Below are positions 1 to 7,422 of a stretch of 64,000 bases of DNA, in pieces; within the stretch, counting starts at the first letter, position 1, and each line of letters starts with the position of its first letter. The notes beneath the pieces are model-generated. The model saw nothing but the letters and a program-made list of their open reading frames with translations, was not told where the DNA came from and made no database searches. The position numbers and the translations under genes were made by a program. The stretch is from Microbacterium oxydans (GTDB lineage Bacteria; Actinomycetota; Actinomycetes; Actinomycetales; Microbacteriaceae), in contig NZ_JYIV01000026.1 of the NCBI RefSeq assembly GCF_000956405.1, positions 1 through 64,000 of the forward strand, in the 5' to 3' direction.

Positions 1-75
1 TCCGCCCTCAGCGGCTCTGCCCTGAGCGGATGTCTCCCACCGGCATCCGCTCAGGGCAGAGCCGCTGAGGGCGGA
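1..75. promoter_or_regulatory. Perfect 30-bp inverted repeat upstream of clpP, probable PopR/ClgR-type operator pair
   Basis: Bases 1-30 are the exact reverse complement of 46-75, with a 15-nt spacer. Each arm holds a half-site of the TCTGC/GCAGA type: CTCTGCCCTGAGCGGAT (14-31 and one base on) in the left arm and its complement ATCCGCTCAGGGCAGAG (45-61) in the right arm. These resemble the TTCTGC-5N-GCAGAA palindrome at 1833-1849 in front of the neighbouring XRE regulator, and the published Streptomyces PopR site (TTCTGCC-3N-GGCAGAA). The repeat lies 40 bases before the first clpP start. The operator role is inferred; a transcript hairpin from a gene left of the window is the alternative. Confidence 0.55.
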
Positions 76-115
76 TTCGCGCCACTCGCGATGCGCTGCG
101 GCCGATGCTGGGGGC

Positions 116-730
116 ATGAGCGAAGACAACCCCATCCTGCATTTCGGTCCTGAAGCCAGACGCGCACTGTTCCACGAGCGGGTGCTCGTGCTCGACGGCG
201 CCCTCGACGACGACAACGGCACGCTGCTGATGACGCAGCTGCTCGCGCTGTCGGCTGAAGACCCCGCAGTCGACATCGCCCTGTGGATCCATTCGCCAGG
301 AGGGTCGGTACCCTCGATGCTCGCGATCCGCGACATCATGCGGCTGATTCCCAACGACGTCGCGACCCTGGCTCTCGGGCTCGCGTGCAGCGCGGGGCAG
401 TTCCTGCTCTCTGCCGGCACCCCGGGCAAGCGTCGGGCGCTTCCGCACGCGCGGATCCTCATGCATCAGGGCTCTGCGGGCATCGGCGGCTCCGCGGGTG
501 AGCTCGAGACGCAGGCCGACGACCTGCGTCACATGCGCGACACCGTGCTCGGACTCATCTCGGACGACACCGGTCAGCCCGTCGCGCGCATCTTCGAGGA
601 CTCGCTGCACGACCGGTGGTACACGGCCGCCCAGGCGCAGGACTACGGCTTCATCGACGGGATCGTGGCCTCGATCGGTGACGTGATGCCGCGACGACGC
701 GCGCGCGTCGGACTGGGGGTGGACGCATGA
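116..730 (+). CDS. clpP: ATP-dependent Clp protease proteolytic subunit (active-site residues intact)
   Basis: A 204-residue ClpP-family peptidase subunit (S14), which forms tetradecameric chambers that degrade substrates unfolded by ClpX or ClpC. The triad is visible: Ser92 in LACSAGQFLL, His117 in ILMHQG, and Asp162 in IFEDSLHDRW. The N-terminus is shorter and more divergent than housekeeping ClpP1/P2, and the basic C-terminal tail (MPRRRARVG) is unusual. The next clpP starts inside its last codons (ATGA overlap), so the two subunits are probably translated together as a mixed complex. By position and by the adjacent PopR-like gene it resembles the Streptomyces clpP3-clpP4 accessory pair rather than the essential clpP1-clpP2 operon next to clpX. 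Confidence 0.88.
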   Translation: MSEDNPILHFGPEARRALFHERVLVLDGALDDDNGTLLMTQLLALSAEDPAVDIALWIHSPGGSVPSMLAIRDIMRLIPNDVATLALGLACSAGQFLLSAGTPGKRRALPHARILMHQGSAGIGGSAGELETQADDLRHMRDTVLGLISDDTGQPVARIFEDSLHDRWYTAAQAQDYGFIDGIVASIGDVMPRRRARVGLGVDA

Positions 731-1317
731 GCACGTACTCGATCCCCAACGTCATCGCGCAGCACCCCCGGGGCGAGCGCATCATGGACGTCTACTCGCA
801 TCTGCTCGCTGAGCGCGTGATCTACCTCGGCACCGGGATCGACGCCGGGGTCGCGAACGCCCTCATCGCCCAGTTGCTGCACCTCGACGCGGACAGCCCG
901 GAATCCGGCATCCAGTTCTACATCAACAGCGAGGGCGGCGATCCAGGAGCCGCGCTGGCGATCTACGACACCATGCAGCACATCCGACCGCGCATCGCGA
1001 CGACCTGCGTCGGACAGGCCATCGGCCCCGCGGCGCTCCTGGTCGCTGCAGGAGGCGCGGGGGAACGGGCGGCCCTCGCGCACGCCCGGATCGTGCTGCA
1101 TCAGCCTGCGGGACAGTCTCGCGGCGCGATCCCCGACCTGATCCTCGCCGCCGACGAAGTGGTGCGGGTGCGTTCGGACATGGAGGAGATCCTCGCCAGG
1201 CACAGCGGCCGCACGGTCGCCGAACTCCGTGCCGACACCGACCGTGATCGGGTGTTCACCGCCGCGGCCGCGCTCGACTACGGACTGATCGACACCGTGT
1301 TGGGCGCGCGGAGCTGA
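727..1317 (+). CDS. ClpP-family subunit lacking the catalytic serine
   Basis: A 196-residue ClpP homologue with the normal N-terminus (IPNVIAQHPRGERIMDVYSHLL) and the fold motifs NSEGG, ARIVLHQP (His125) and RADTDRDR (Asp170). In the nucleophile loop the usual GQAAS is GQAIG followed by P, so glycine 100 sits where the serine should be. It should therefore have no peptidase activity of its own. Non-catalytic ClpP paralogues such as ClpR are known to form mixed rings with active subunits, and the ATGA overlap with the intact clpP upstream fits that role. Non-catalytic by sequence; the mixed-ring function is inferred. Confidence 0.85.
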   Translation: MSTYSIPNVIAQHPRGERIMDVYSHLLAERVIYLGTGIDAGVANALIAQLLHLDADSPESGIQFYINSEGGDPGAALAIYDTMQHIRPRIATTCVGQAIGPAALLVAAGGAGERAALAHARIVLHQPAGQSRGAIPDLILAADEVVRVRSDMEEILARHSGRTVAELRADTDRDRVFTAAAALDYGLIDTVLGARS

Positions 1318-1338
1318 CGCGCGTGTGGGCCGGCGTGC

Positions 1339-1398
1339 GGATGCATGAGCGGCGGACGGATGCATGACCGATGCGGCCCCTGTGCTCATGCATCCGTC
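1339..1398. terminator. Hairpin between convergent clpP pair and XRE gene
   Basis: GACGGATGCATGA (1355-1367) pairs perfectly with TCATGCATCCGTC (1386-1398) across an 18-nt loop. A second left arm, GGATGCATGAGC (1339-1350), can pair with the overlapping right arm 1384-1395, so two hairpins compete. It lies just after the clpP stop and before the stop of the convergent regulator, which suits a bidirectional terminator. There is no U-tract, as is common in actinobacteria. Confidence 0.5.
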
Positions 1399-1427
1399 AG
1401 CCGCGCATGCAGATGACGTGCCCGGGA

Positions 1428-1793
1428 TCAGGCGGCGAGGGCGAAAGCGCCGCGCGAAGAGACACCGGCTGACGTTGATGCCGGGATCGCGGTCGTGCGG
1501 AGCTCGTCGGCCACCGCGCTCGTGAGCTCGATCAGGCTCGTGTCGAGCGCTCCCGCGATCGCGGCGATCATCTCGCTCGACGGCTCCTTCAACCCACGCT
1601 CGACCTCCGAGAGGTACTGCGGCGAGACGCCCGCCTTCTCGGCGGTCTCGGTGAGTGTCTCCTCCCGGTCGTGGCGTCGACGCCGCAGCTGGTCTCCCAG
1701 CAGGTGTCGCCACAGCGGCTCGGGATCGACCGGCCGCGGACGGGGCGAACGGGGCGAACGGAGAGTGCGCGGGAACGGGAGGAGGTCGGCCAT
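1428..1793 (-). CDS. XRE-family regulator of PopR/ClgR type with C-terminal ALAA
   Basis: A 121-residue DNA-binding protein. The helix-turn-helix at about residues 45-75 (LTETAEKAGVSPQYLSEVERGLKEPSSEMIAAIAGALD) has the ISEIERGxKEPSSE pattern seen in ClgR/PopR activators of clp genes. The last residues are Phe-Ala-Leu-Ala-Ala, resembling an ssrA-type degron; PopR and ClgR of Streptomyces also end in alanines and are turned over by ClpP. It is convergent with two clpP genes, and related palindromes lie before both the clpP pair (1-75) and this gene (1833-1877). A feedback loop in which Clp degrades its own activator is the likely arrangement. The N-terminal 25 residues are rich in Arg/Pro/Ser and may start later. 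Confidence 0.75.
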   Translation of the reverse strand: MADLLPFPRTLRSPRSPRPRPVDPEPLWRHLLGDQLRRRRHDREETLTETAEKAGVSPQYLSEVERGLKEPSSEMIAAIAGALDTSLIELTSAVADELRTTAIPASTSAGVSSRGAFALAA

Positions 1794-1832
1794 GCCTCAC
1801 GATAGACCGGCGCGTCCCGGCGATTCGAGCGG

Positions 1833-1877
1833 TTCTGCTCAGAGCAGAAAGGCCAGAGCAGAGAGGTCAGAGCAGAA
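1833..1877. promoter_or_regulatory. TTCTGC-TCAGA-GCAGAA palindrome plus 14-bp-spaced repeats upstream of the XRE gene
   Basis: A perfect palindrome TTCTGCTCAGAGCAGAA lies at 1833-1849. Its right half recurs as TCAGAGCAGAA (1839-1849), CCAGAGCAGAG (1853-1863) and TCAGAGCAGAA (1867-1877), each start exactly 14 bp after the last. The array sits 40-84 bases before the XRE start, between that gene and marR. The palindrome matches the 6-5-6 layout of the Streptomyces PopR site (TTCTGCC-3N-GGCAGAA), so autoregulation is inferred. Confidence 0.6.
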
Positions 1878-1886
1878 CGGTCGAGG

Positions 1887-2411
1887 TCACGCCGTCGCGC
1901 TGTCCGCCAGGGCTGCGGTCACGCCCGGCAGCAGTTTGCCCAGGATCGTGCGCAGCTGCTCGCGCTCCTCGCTCGTGAGGGGGGCGAGGACCAGCTCGCG
2001 CACCTGCTCGACGTGCACGGGAGCGGCGGCGCGGAGCATCTCCCGTCCGGCCGGTGTCAGCGTGGCCGAGAGGGTGCGCTTGTCGGAGCTGCAGGAGGTG
2101 CGCTCGACCCAGCCGCGCTCCTCGAGCGAGTCCAGGGCATGACTCAGGCGCGAGCGGCTGAGCCCGGCGATGCGGGCGAGCTCGGTCATGGTCACGGCGC
2201 TGTCGCCGCGTCCGGCCAGGGTGATGAGGATGGCGTAGCGGGCGTGGTTGAGGCCGACCTCGTCCTTCAGGGTGCGATCGAGCACCTGGGGGAGCAGCTG
2301 GACGAAGCGGATGATCGGCAGCCAGGTGTCCATCTCGGCGTCGTCGAGTCGACGCGGATGCTGCTCCGCTGCCGCCATCATGACCTCCTGCGCTGCCACA
2401 CCTGCCGTCAT
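1887..2411 (-). CDS. MarR-family transcriptional regulator
   Basis: A 174-residue winged-helix protein. The HTH core is MTELARIAGLSRSRLSHALDSLEERGWVERTSCSSDKRTLSATLTPAGREML (about residues 75-126), the MarR recognition helix and beta-wing. The start chosen (2411) overlaps the ribA stop as ATGA, so it is probably translated after ribA from one mRNA. MarR proteins act as dimers on promoter palindromes and often sense small aromatic ligands; the ligand is not predictable here. Possible targets are its own operon or the adjacent EamA transporter gene. Confidence 0.85.
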   Translation of the reverse strand: MTAGVAAQEVMMAAAEQHPRRLDDAEMDTWLPIIRFVQLLPQVLDRTLKDEVGLNHARYAILITLAGRGDSAVTMTELARIAGLSRSRLSHALDSLEERGWVERTSCSSDKRTLSATLTPAGREMLRAAAPVHVEQVRELVLAPLTSEEREQLRTILGKLLPGVTAALADSATA

Positions 2412-3067
2412 GCCGCGGACAGGTCGAGGGTGTGCGCCGTGTGGTCGCGCTTGGCCTGCAGGTAGCGGGAGTTCGACTCGGACAGGTGCACCTGGGTGGG
2501 TACGCGCTCGGTCACGCGGACGCCGAGTGCCTCGAGCTGCACAGCCTTGTCGGGATTGTTGCTCAACAGGCGGATGCCGTCGACGCCGACTGCGTGCAGC
2601 ATCTGGGCTGCCACGGTGTAGTCGCGCTCGTCTTCGCCCCTGCCCAACGCGACGTTCGCCTCGTACGTGTCGAGGCCCGCATCCTGCAGCGCGTAGGCAT
2701 CGAGCTTGGCGTAGAGACCGATGCCGCGCCCCTCCTGGCGCAGGTAGAGCAGGAAGCCGCCCTCCTGCGCGATGCGCTCGACGGCCTCGCGCAGCTGGGG
2801 TCCGCAGTCGCAACGCTCCGACCCGAACACGTCTCCCGTGAGGCACTCGCTGTGCGGGCGCACGAGCGGGGCCTCACCGCCGTCGATCGCGCGATCGATC
2901 GCCGCCTGCCAGTCGCCGAGCCCGAGCAGCAGGTGCTCGCGTCCGTCTGCCAGACCATCGAAGGTGACCACGTCGGCGGTCGTGGAGTAGCCGTCGCCGA
3001 AGCGCAGCGGCACGCGGACACGGGTGCGTTCCGTGGCGACCGGGACGACGGTTGAACTTTCAATCAT
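2408..3067 (-). CDS. ribA: GTP cyclohydrolase II
   Basis: Catalyses the first step of riboflavin synthesis, converting GTP to diaminohydroxyphosphoribosylaminopyrimidine, formate and pyrophosphate. The 219-residue protein has the zinc ligands in Cys-X10-Cys-X-Cys spacing (Cys75, Cys86, Cys88; SECLTGDVFGSERCDCG), the catalytic LRQEGRGIGLYAKLDAYALQD segment and the LSNNPDKAVQLEALGV region. It is a stand-alone RibA without the RibB (DHBP synthase) domain that many actinobacteria fuse to it. It forms a two-gene unit with the marR gene (ATGA overlap). No FMN riboswitch was recognised in the 96 bases upstream. Confidence 0.92.
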   Translation of the reverse strand: MIESSTVVPVATERTRVRVPLRFGDGYSTTADVVTFDGLADGREHLLLGLGDWQAAIDRAIDGGEAPLVRPHSECLTGDVFGSERCDCGPQLREAVERIAQEGGFLLYLRQEGRGIGLYAKLDAYALQDAGLDTYEANVALGRGEDERDYTVAAQMLHAVGVDGIRLLSNNPDKAVQLEALGVRVTERVPTQVHLSESNSRYLQAKRDHTAHTLDLSAA

Positions 3068-3163
3068 GCCGGGTGCAACGCGGGCTCCTGCGGAGTATTC
3101 CCCATCCGACGGATTTCGACCACTGCGGCGCCACGGGCGAGCGGAACACCGCGACGGTGACCC

Positions 3164-4072
3164 TCAGGAGTCGACGTGCGGGGGTGCGGCTTCGGGCGGG
3201 CACCGCCGTCGCACGAGTCTCAGCTCGCTCGCCAGGATCCCGAGCACGACGAGTGCGCCGCCGATGAGCGCCGTCGCAGGCAGGCGCTCGCCGGCGATCC
3301 GACCGATGACTCCTGCCCAGACCGGCTCTCCCGCGTAGATGACCGTCGCGCGCGTGGGAGAGACCGACTTCTGCGCCCAGTTCATCGTCAGCTGGATCAG
3401 GCAGCTCGCCGCCCCCAGCCCCACCGCGCAGCCGACCCAGATCCAGGAGAACTCGGGCACCCCCTCGCCGACCACCGGCATGGTGAGCAGCCCCAGCGCG
3501 CCGGCCGTGAGCAGCTGCACGATCGTGATGCGCCCGAGGTCGATCTTCCCGGCGAAGAGGCTGATCAGGATGATCTCGGCCGCGATCGGCAGGGTGCTGA
3601 CCATGGTCGCGATCTCCCCGGCGCCGAGCGTCAGGGCGAAGGCATCCGGCCCCGCGATGAACAGCAGTCCGACGAAGGCCAGCCCTGCGCCCACGAACGC
3701 CATGGCCGGCGGGCGCTTGCGGAACACGGCCCACTGGGCGAGCGGCACCATCGGCACGTACATCGCGGTGATGAAGGCCGATGTGCTGCTGTCGATGGTC
3801 TGCAGCCCCAGCGTCTGCAGGCCGTAGCCGAGATAGATCATGATGCCGATGGCCACGCCGGCGCCGATGTCGCGCCAGCGGATGCCGCGGAGCACGCGTC
3901 GGAAGATCACCACGCTGATGAGCCCCGCGATCAGGAACCGGATGCCGACGAAGAACCACGGACCGGAGTGCTCCATGGCCCAGTGCACGAGCAGGAAGGT
4001 GCCGCCCCAGACCGCGGTGATCGCGATGAGCGCGGCTTCCTGGGGGCGCAGACGCATCCACCGAAAGGGCAT
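3164..4072 (-). CDS. EamA-family (DMT superfamily) transporter
   Basis: A 302-residue integral membrane protein with two EamA repeats and about ten hydrophobic helices. Typical DMT features are TAVWGGTFLLVHWAM near the N-terminus, QTLGLQTIDSSTSAFITAMYVPMVPL at the end of repeat one, and a GEPVWAGVIGRIAGERLPATALIGGALVVLGIL C-terminal motif. Members export amino acids or other small metabolites; the substrate cannot be told. It lies upstream of ribA-marR on the same strand with a 96-bp gap, so it could share their transcript. Confidence 0.85.
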   Translation of the reverse strand: MPFRWMRLRPQEAALIAITAVWGGTFLLVHWAMEHSGPWFFVGIRFLIAGLISVVIFRRVLRGIRWRDIGAGVAIGIMIYLGYGLQTLGLQTIDSSTSAFITAMYVPMVPLAQWAVFRKRPPAMAFVGAGLAFVGLLFIAGPDAFALTLGAGEIATMVSTLPIAAEIILISLFAGKIDLGRITIVQLLTAGALGLLTMPVVGEGVPEFSWIWVGCAVGLGAASCLIQLTMNWAQKSVSPTRATVIYAGEPVWAGVIGRIAGERLPATALIGGALVVLGILASELRLVRRRCPPEAAPPHVDS

Positions 4073-4125
4073 CGTTGCCCCTTTCTCGACGTTGCCGGAT
4101 AGAGCCTAACGGGCCGCAGTCGTCG

Positions 4126-4184
4126 TTCGAATCGCGTGAATGGTGCCGAACAGCCGCCGGATGGAACCAGTTGCGCGATTCGAA
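4126..4184. repeat. Dispersed palindromic element, copy A
   Basis: A 59-bp imperfect inverted repeat starting TTCGAATCGCGTGAATGGT and ending with the near-complement ACCAGTTGCGCGATTCGAA. The arms match at 16 of 19 positions around a 21-nt centre. It shares arm sequence, but not centre, with copies at 34651 and 39668. It lies in the divergent space between the EamA and sulfurtransferase genes. The shared arms and intergenic or gene-edge sites suggest a REP/MITE-like element rather than a local operator. Confidence 0.75.
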
Positions 4185-4243
4185 AGTGACGGGAGAAGAC
4201 GACCGGGGGCAGCGCATCCCGGCGGACTCGGTAGCCTCGCAGC

Positions 4244-5083
4244 ATGAGCGACTTCGTGAGTGCCGTCGAACTGAACGACCTGCTGACCCGGTGCGCGCCG
4301 GTGCGTGTGATCGATGTGCGCTGGCGACTCGACCGTCCTGAAGCCGGACACGACGACTATCTCTCCGGGCACATCCCCGGAGCCGTGTTCGCCGCGCTCG
4401 ACACCGAGCTCTCCACGCATGGCGAGGCTGCGGAGGGACGCCACCCGCTTCCGTCGACGGCCACACTCCAGGACGCGGCGCGTCGCTGGGGTGTGCGCTC
4501 CGGTGACACGGTCGTCGCCTACGACGACGTCAAGGGCATCGCGGCCGCCCGCGCCTGGTGGCTGCTGCGGCAGGCCGGCGTCGACGTGCGCGTGCTCGAC
4601 GGCGGCCTCCGAGGCTGGCTGGCCGAGGGGTTCGACGTCGCGACCGACGACGTGAGCCCTGAGCCGGGCGACGTGGTGCTCGAGCCCGTCGGCGACGATG
4701 CCCTGTCGATCGACGAGGCCGCGGCCTTCCCGGCATCCGGGGTGCTGATCGACGCGCGAGCCGCGGACCGGTATCGCGGCGACTCCGAGCCCTTCGATCC
4801 CGTGGGCGGACACATCCCCGGTGCGCGCAATCTTCCCGAACCCGTGCACTTCGACGCAGACGGGAAGATCCTCGACAAGGAGACGATCCTGGCGAGCTTC
4901 GCCGAGGTCGGCGTGACCCCGGGCACACCCGTCGCCGCCTACTGCGGTTCGGGCGTCACCGCCGCCCACACCGCGCTGGTCCTGCACGAGGTCGGCATCG
5001 AGGCCAAGGTCTTCCCCGGTTCGTGGAGCCAGTGGTCGAACACGCCGGGGCGTCCGGTCGCCGTCGGCGATCAGCCCGGGTGA
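4244..5083 (+). CDS. Sulfurtransferase (two-domain rhodanese)
   Basis: A 279-residue tandem rhodanese protein, the length of thiosulfate or 3-mercaptopyruvate sulfurtransferases. The N-terminal domain (VIDVRWRLDRPEAGHDDYLSGHIPGAVF) is non-catalytic. The C-terminal domain repeats the GHIPGARNLPEPV motif and has the active-site loop CGSGVTA, with cysteine as the persulfide carrier. The Gly-Ser-Gly loop is closer to mercaptopyruvate sulfurtransferase than to classical rhodanese (CRKGVTA), so 3-mercaptopyruvate is the more likely donor. Its end overlaps the convergent HTH gene by 13 bp. Confidence 0.88.
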   Translation: MSDFVSAVELNDLLTRCAPVRVIDVRWRLDRPEAGHDDYLSGHIPGAVFAALDTELSTHGEAAEGRHPLPSTATLQDAARRWGVRSGDTVVAYDDVKGIAAARAWWLLRQAGVDVRVLDGGLRGWLAEGFDVATDDVSPEPGDVVLEPVGDDALSIDEAAAFPASGVLIDARAADRYRGDSEPFDPVGGHIPGARNLPEPVHFDADGKILDKETILASFAEVGVTPGTPVAAYCGSGVTAAHTALVLHEVGIEAKVFPGSWSQWSNTPGRPVAVGDQPG

Positions 5084-5994
5084 TCCTCGCGGGGGCCATA
5101 CCCCCACTGCAGGCCCAGCGCGCCGGGACCGAACGCTCGACGCACCAGGTGGACCGAGTTCCCCCGCGGCGGCGGGAGCGGGGTGATCGTGACGCCGTCC
5201 GGCGTCTCGATGTGCTCCTCGCACCAGTCGGGGATCGCGTCGGGGTGGAAGCGGGTCCACACCAGCAGTTCCCTGGCCTTCTGCGCGAGCGCGTGACCGG
5301 TGTCGCGGGTCGCCGGATAGTCGGGCGGGTACTCGACCGCCCACTCGACCATCGCAGTCTCCGGCGCGGTCAGCGGAACGTCGAGCTCAAACAGCGCGCC
5401 GTGCACCTCGCCGTCGGGGTGGGAGTAGCGCGCCGCGATCCTGCCCCCCGACACGGCCTTCAGCAGTGGGGGAGGGGTGCGGACTCCGGGGCTGATCTCC
5501 AGGAACGGTATCGCCGTGATCGTGCCCACCGTCGACTGCACGATGCTCCGCGTGATGCTGTACGCCACGTTGCCGTCGGCTCCGACGTCGGTCACCGAAT
5601 GGGTCGTGAGTTCCCGCGAGGTGTCCGGGTATGTGGCCCCCAGCGCACGGAAGGCCTCGATCACCGCCAGCTCGAGCTCCTCCTCGTCGATCGGGAACTG
5701 ATTCGGTCCGAGCGGGCCGGTGCGGTTCGTCGAGCGGAGCATCCTGCTCAGGGCACCGACGCGGAGTCCGAGGAGCTCCTCGATGTCGGCGAGGGCAGCC
5801 AACGACTGCGCGCCCTCCGGTCGTCTGGCCCCCGACCGCCAATAGCTCAGAGTGGCCATCGACACGCGGTTGCCCCGCGCTTTGAGCTGTCGCTGCAGCC
5901 AGGACAGGGTCACCGGTTTCGCGTTTATCGCGTCGCGCAGGGCGGTCGCGAAGTCATCGTGTTCGGCTCTGCGCGCGTCATCTTCGAGATTCAT
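5071..5994 (-). CDS. HTH-domain protein with a large uncharacterised C-terminal domain
   Basis: A 307-residue protein. Residues about 14-85 form a helix-turn-helix of XRE type (LSWLQRQLKARGNRVSMATLSYWRSGARRPEG, then LAALADIEELLGLRVGAL). The remaining 200 or so residues are beta-rich and conserved-looking (SITRSIVQSTVGTITAIPFLEISPG, WAVEYPPDYPATRDTGHALAQKARELLVWTRFHPDAIPDWCEE), but I recognise no family. The start at 5994 is favoured by a strong GGAGGGG ribosome site 9 bases upstream. It is probably a regulator with its own sensing domain; target and ligand are unknown. Confidence 0.7.
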   Translation of the reverse strand: MNLEDDARRAEHDDFATALRDAINAKPVTLSWLQRQLKARGNRVSMATLSYWRSGARRPEGAQSLAALADIEELLGLRVGALSRMLRSTNRTGPLGPNQFPIDEEELELAVIEAFRALGATYPDTSRELTTHSVTDVGADGNVAYSITRSIVQSTVGTITAIPFLEISPGVRTPPPLLKAVSGGRIAARYSHPDGEVHGALFELDVPLTAPETAMVEWAVEYPPDYPATRDTGHALAQKARELLVWTRFHPDAIPDWCEEHIETPDGVTITPLPPPRGNSVHLVRRAFGPGALGLQWGYGPREDHPG

Positions 5995-6169
5995 CACAGA
6001 TCCCCTCCGGTATGTGAAGATCAGCGCTTTAGAGTGAGCATACGACCGCACGCGCGTACCTCAGGGGACCGGGTGGGCATGTGGGGTCACTTGGCCGTCT
6101 TCGCGGGCAGGGTGCCCGTGCCTGCGAACGACCGGCCTGACGCAGTGATGCCCCCCTTGCTGCGTATGT

Positions 6170-6214
6170 CGTGAAGCCCGGCAATCGATCTGGGGAGATC
6201 CGCCGGGCTTCACG
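6170..6214. terminator. 13-bp perfect hairpin in the gap between 5994 and 6301
   Basis: CGTGAAGCCCGGC (6170-6182) pairs exactly with GCCGGGCTTCACG (6202-6214) across 19 nt. It lies in the roughly 300-bp divergent gap between the HTH gene and the membrane-protein pair, so it is not simply downstream of either. It could end transcription of a short leader or act as an operator. The rest of the gap shows no convincing gene. Confidence 0.4.
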
Positions 6215-6300
6215 AATCCTCCCTCCGCGCGGCTCCCGGCGTCGCGGCCACGCAGCCTTGCGTAGACTGGGAGCAACACCCCGGAGGACTCTGGACCGTC

Positions 6301-6951
6301 ATGTCTGCCCCTGCTCGCGCATTCACCATGCGCCACGTGCAATTGCTGCGCGCTCTGTTCGCCGCAATCGCCGCGCTCATGATCACGTTCTCGTCTGATC
6401 ACTCCGCTCCCGTCGGCTTGTCCGTCTTCAGCGGTTTCGTCTCCCTCACGGCGCTCGTGCACGTGCTCGCCGCCTGGTTGGTGCTGCCGGCCGGGTCGCG
6501 CTGGCCCTCGGTGCTGCTCGCCGCCGTCGGGACGATCGCCGGCTTCGTGAGCGGCATCCCCGCCTGGCGCTCCGATGACCTCTTCTTCGTCGTGGTCTCC
6601 TCCTGGGCGATCGTCAGCGGCGGCATCGAACTGCTCGCCGGCATCCGCTCCCGTCGCGTCGGCGGCATGCTGTCGCGCGACGCGATCTCGGTCGGCGCAC
6701 TGGGTGTGCTGCTCGGTATCGCGCTGCTGCTGATCCCCGCGGGGTTCCTCCAGGAGTACACGATCGACAAGGCAGGCACGTTCGTGCTCTCCGGCATCAT
6801 CCTGGGTGTCGGCATGTTCGGTGGCTACGCGGCGATCGTCGCGGTCTTCCTCGGTATCGCCGGGCTCACGCCGAAGCAGGCCGACGCGGTCACGGCGGCA
6901 TCCGATTCGAACGACAGCTCCGCTCCGGCGGAGCATGGAGGAGAGCGATGA
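6301..6951 (+). CDS. Integral membrane protein (HdeD/DUF308-like arrangement)
   Basis: A 216-residue protein with about six hydrophobic helices spread over residues 12-190, short loops and a hydrophilic Ser/Asn-rich tail. The pattern of paired helices with small residues (SVGALGVLLGIALLLIPAGFLQEYTI, FVLSGIILGVGMFGGYAAIVAVFLGIAGL) resembles HdeD/DUF308 membrane proteins, but no diagnostic motif is present. Its last codons overlap the next gene (ATGA), which is also a membrane protein, so they probably form a two-gene operon. Function unknown. Confidence 0.7.
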   Translation: MSAPARAFTMRHVQLLRALFAAIAALMITFSSDHSAPVGLSVFSGFVSLTALVHVLAAWLVLPAGSRWPSVLLAAVGTIAGFVSGIPAWRSDDLFFVVVSSWAIVSGGIELLAGIRSRRVGGMLSRDAISVGALGVLLGIALLLIPAGFLQEYTIDKAGTFVLSGIILGVGMFGGYAAIVAVFLGIAGLTPKQADAVTAASDSNDSSAPAEHGGER

Positions 6952-7304
6952 GCGACGAGAAGCCCACCCGCCGGGACATTCTGCGACCCCTGCACCTGCT
7001 CCTCATCGCACTCGGCTGCGGCGTGTTCGCCATGGTGGTCACGCTGGTCTCCACCGGGGCCTTCACCGCGCGCGTGAACGCCTCCATCGCGAACGGCACC
7101 TACGAGGGCCTGACCCCGATCGCCCTCGGCCTCGTCGTCGGCGGTGGTGCTTTCATCGTGACGCTGCTGATCCTGGCGATGCTGATCCTCGCGGTCGATC
7201 CCTCCGACGTGACGAAGACGATCGATCGTCCGGTGCTGTACGACCCGGAGCCCGAGGGCGAGAACCCCGACTCCGAAGCGCCTGGTCGTCCCGCCTCCTC
7301 CTGA
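6948..7304 (+). CDS. Small two-helix membrane protein
   Basis: A 118-residue protein with two hydrophobic helices (LHLLLIALGCGVFAMVVTLVSTGAF and LGLVVGGGAFIVTLLILAMLILAV) and an acidic, proline-rich cytoplasmic tail. A basic segment at the N-terminus (KPTRRD) favours an inside N-terminus. It starts within the stop of the upstream membrane gene and is probably its partner. No family was recognised. Confidence 0.65.
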   Translation: MSDEKPTRRDILRPLHLLLIALGCGVFAMVVTLVSTGAFTARVNASIANGTYEGLTPIALGLVVGGGAFIVTLLILAMLILAVDPSDVTKTIDRPVLYDPEPEGENPDSEAPGRPASS

Positions 7305-7422
7305 TCCGGATAGCTCTTCCCCCGGGTCGACTCGCGCGTCTCCCGCCTGAACATCGGATCAAAGATGGTGGCGGTCAGGGGTTTCATCCCGACTTTCGGC
7401 GAGCCTTCTGGACGATCGTCTC

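Noticed and set aside
116..1317. Housekeeping clpP1-clpP2 operon
   Set aside because: No clpX or tig gene is adjacent, the second subunit lacks its serine, and a PopR-like regulator is next to it, so an accessory pair is more likely.
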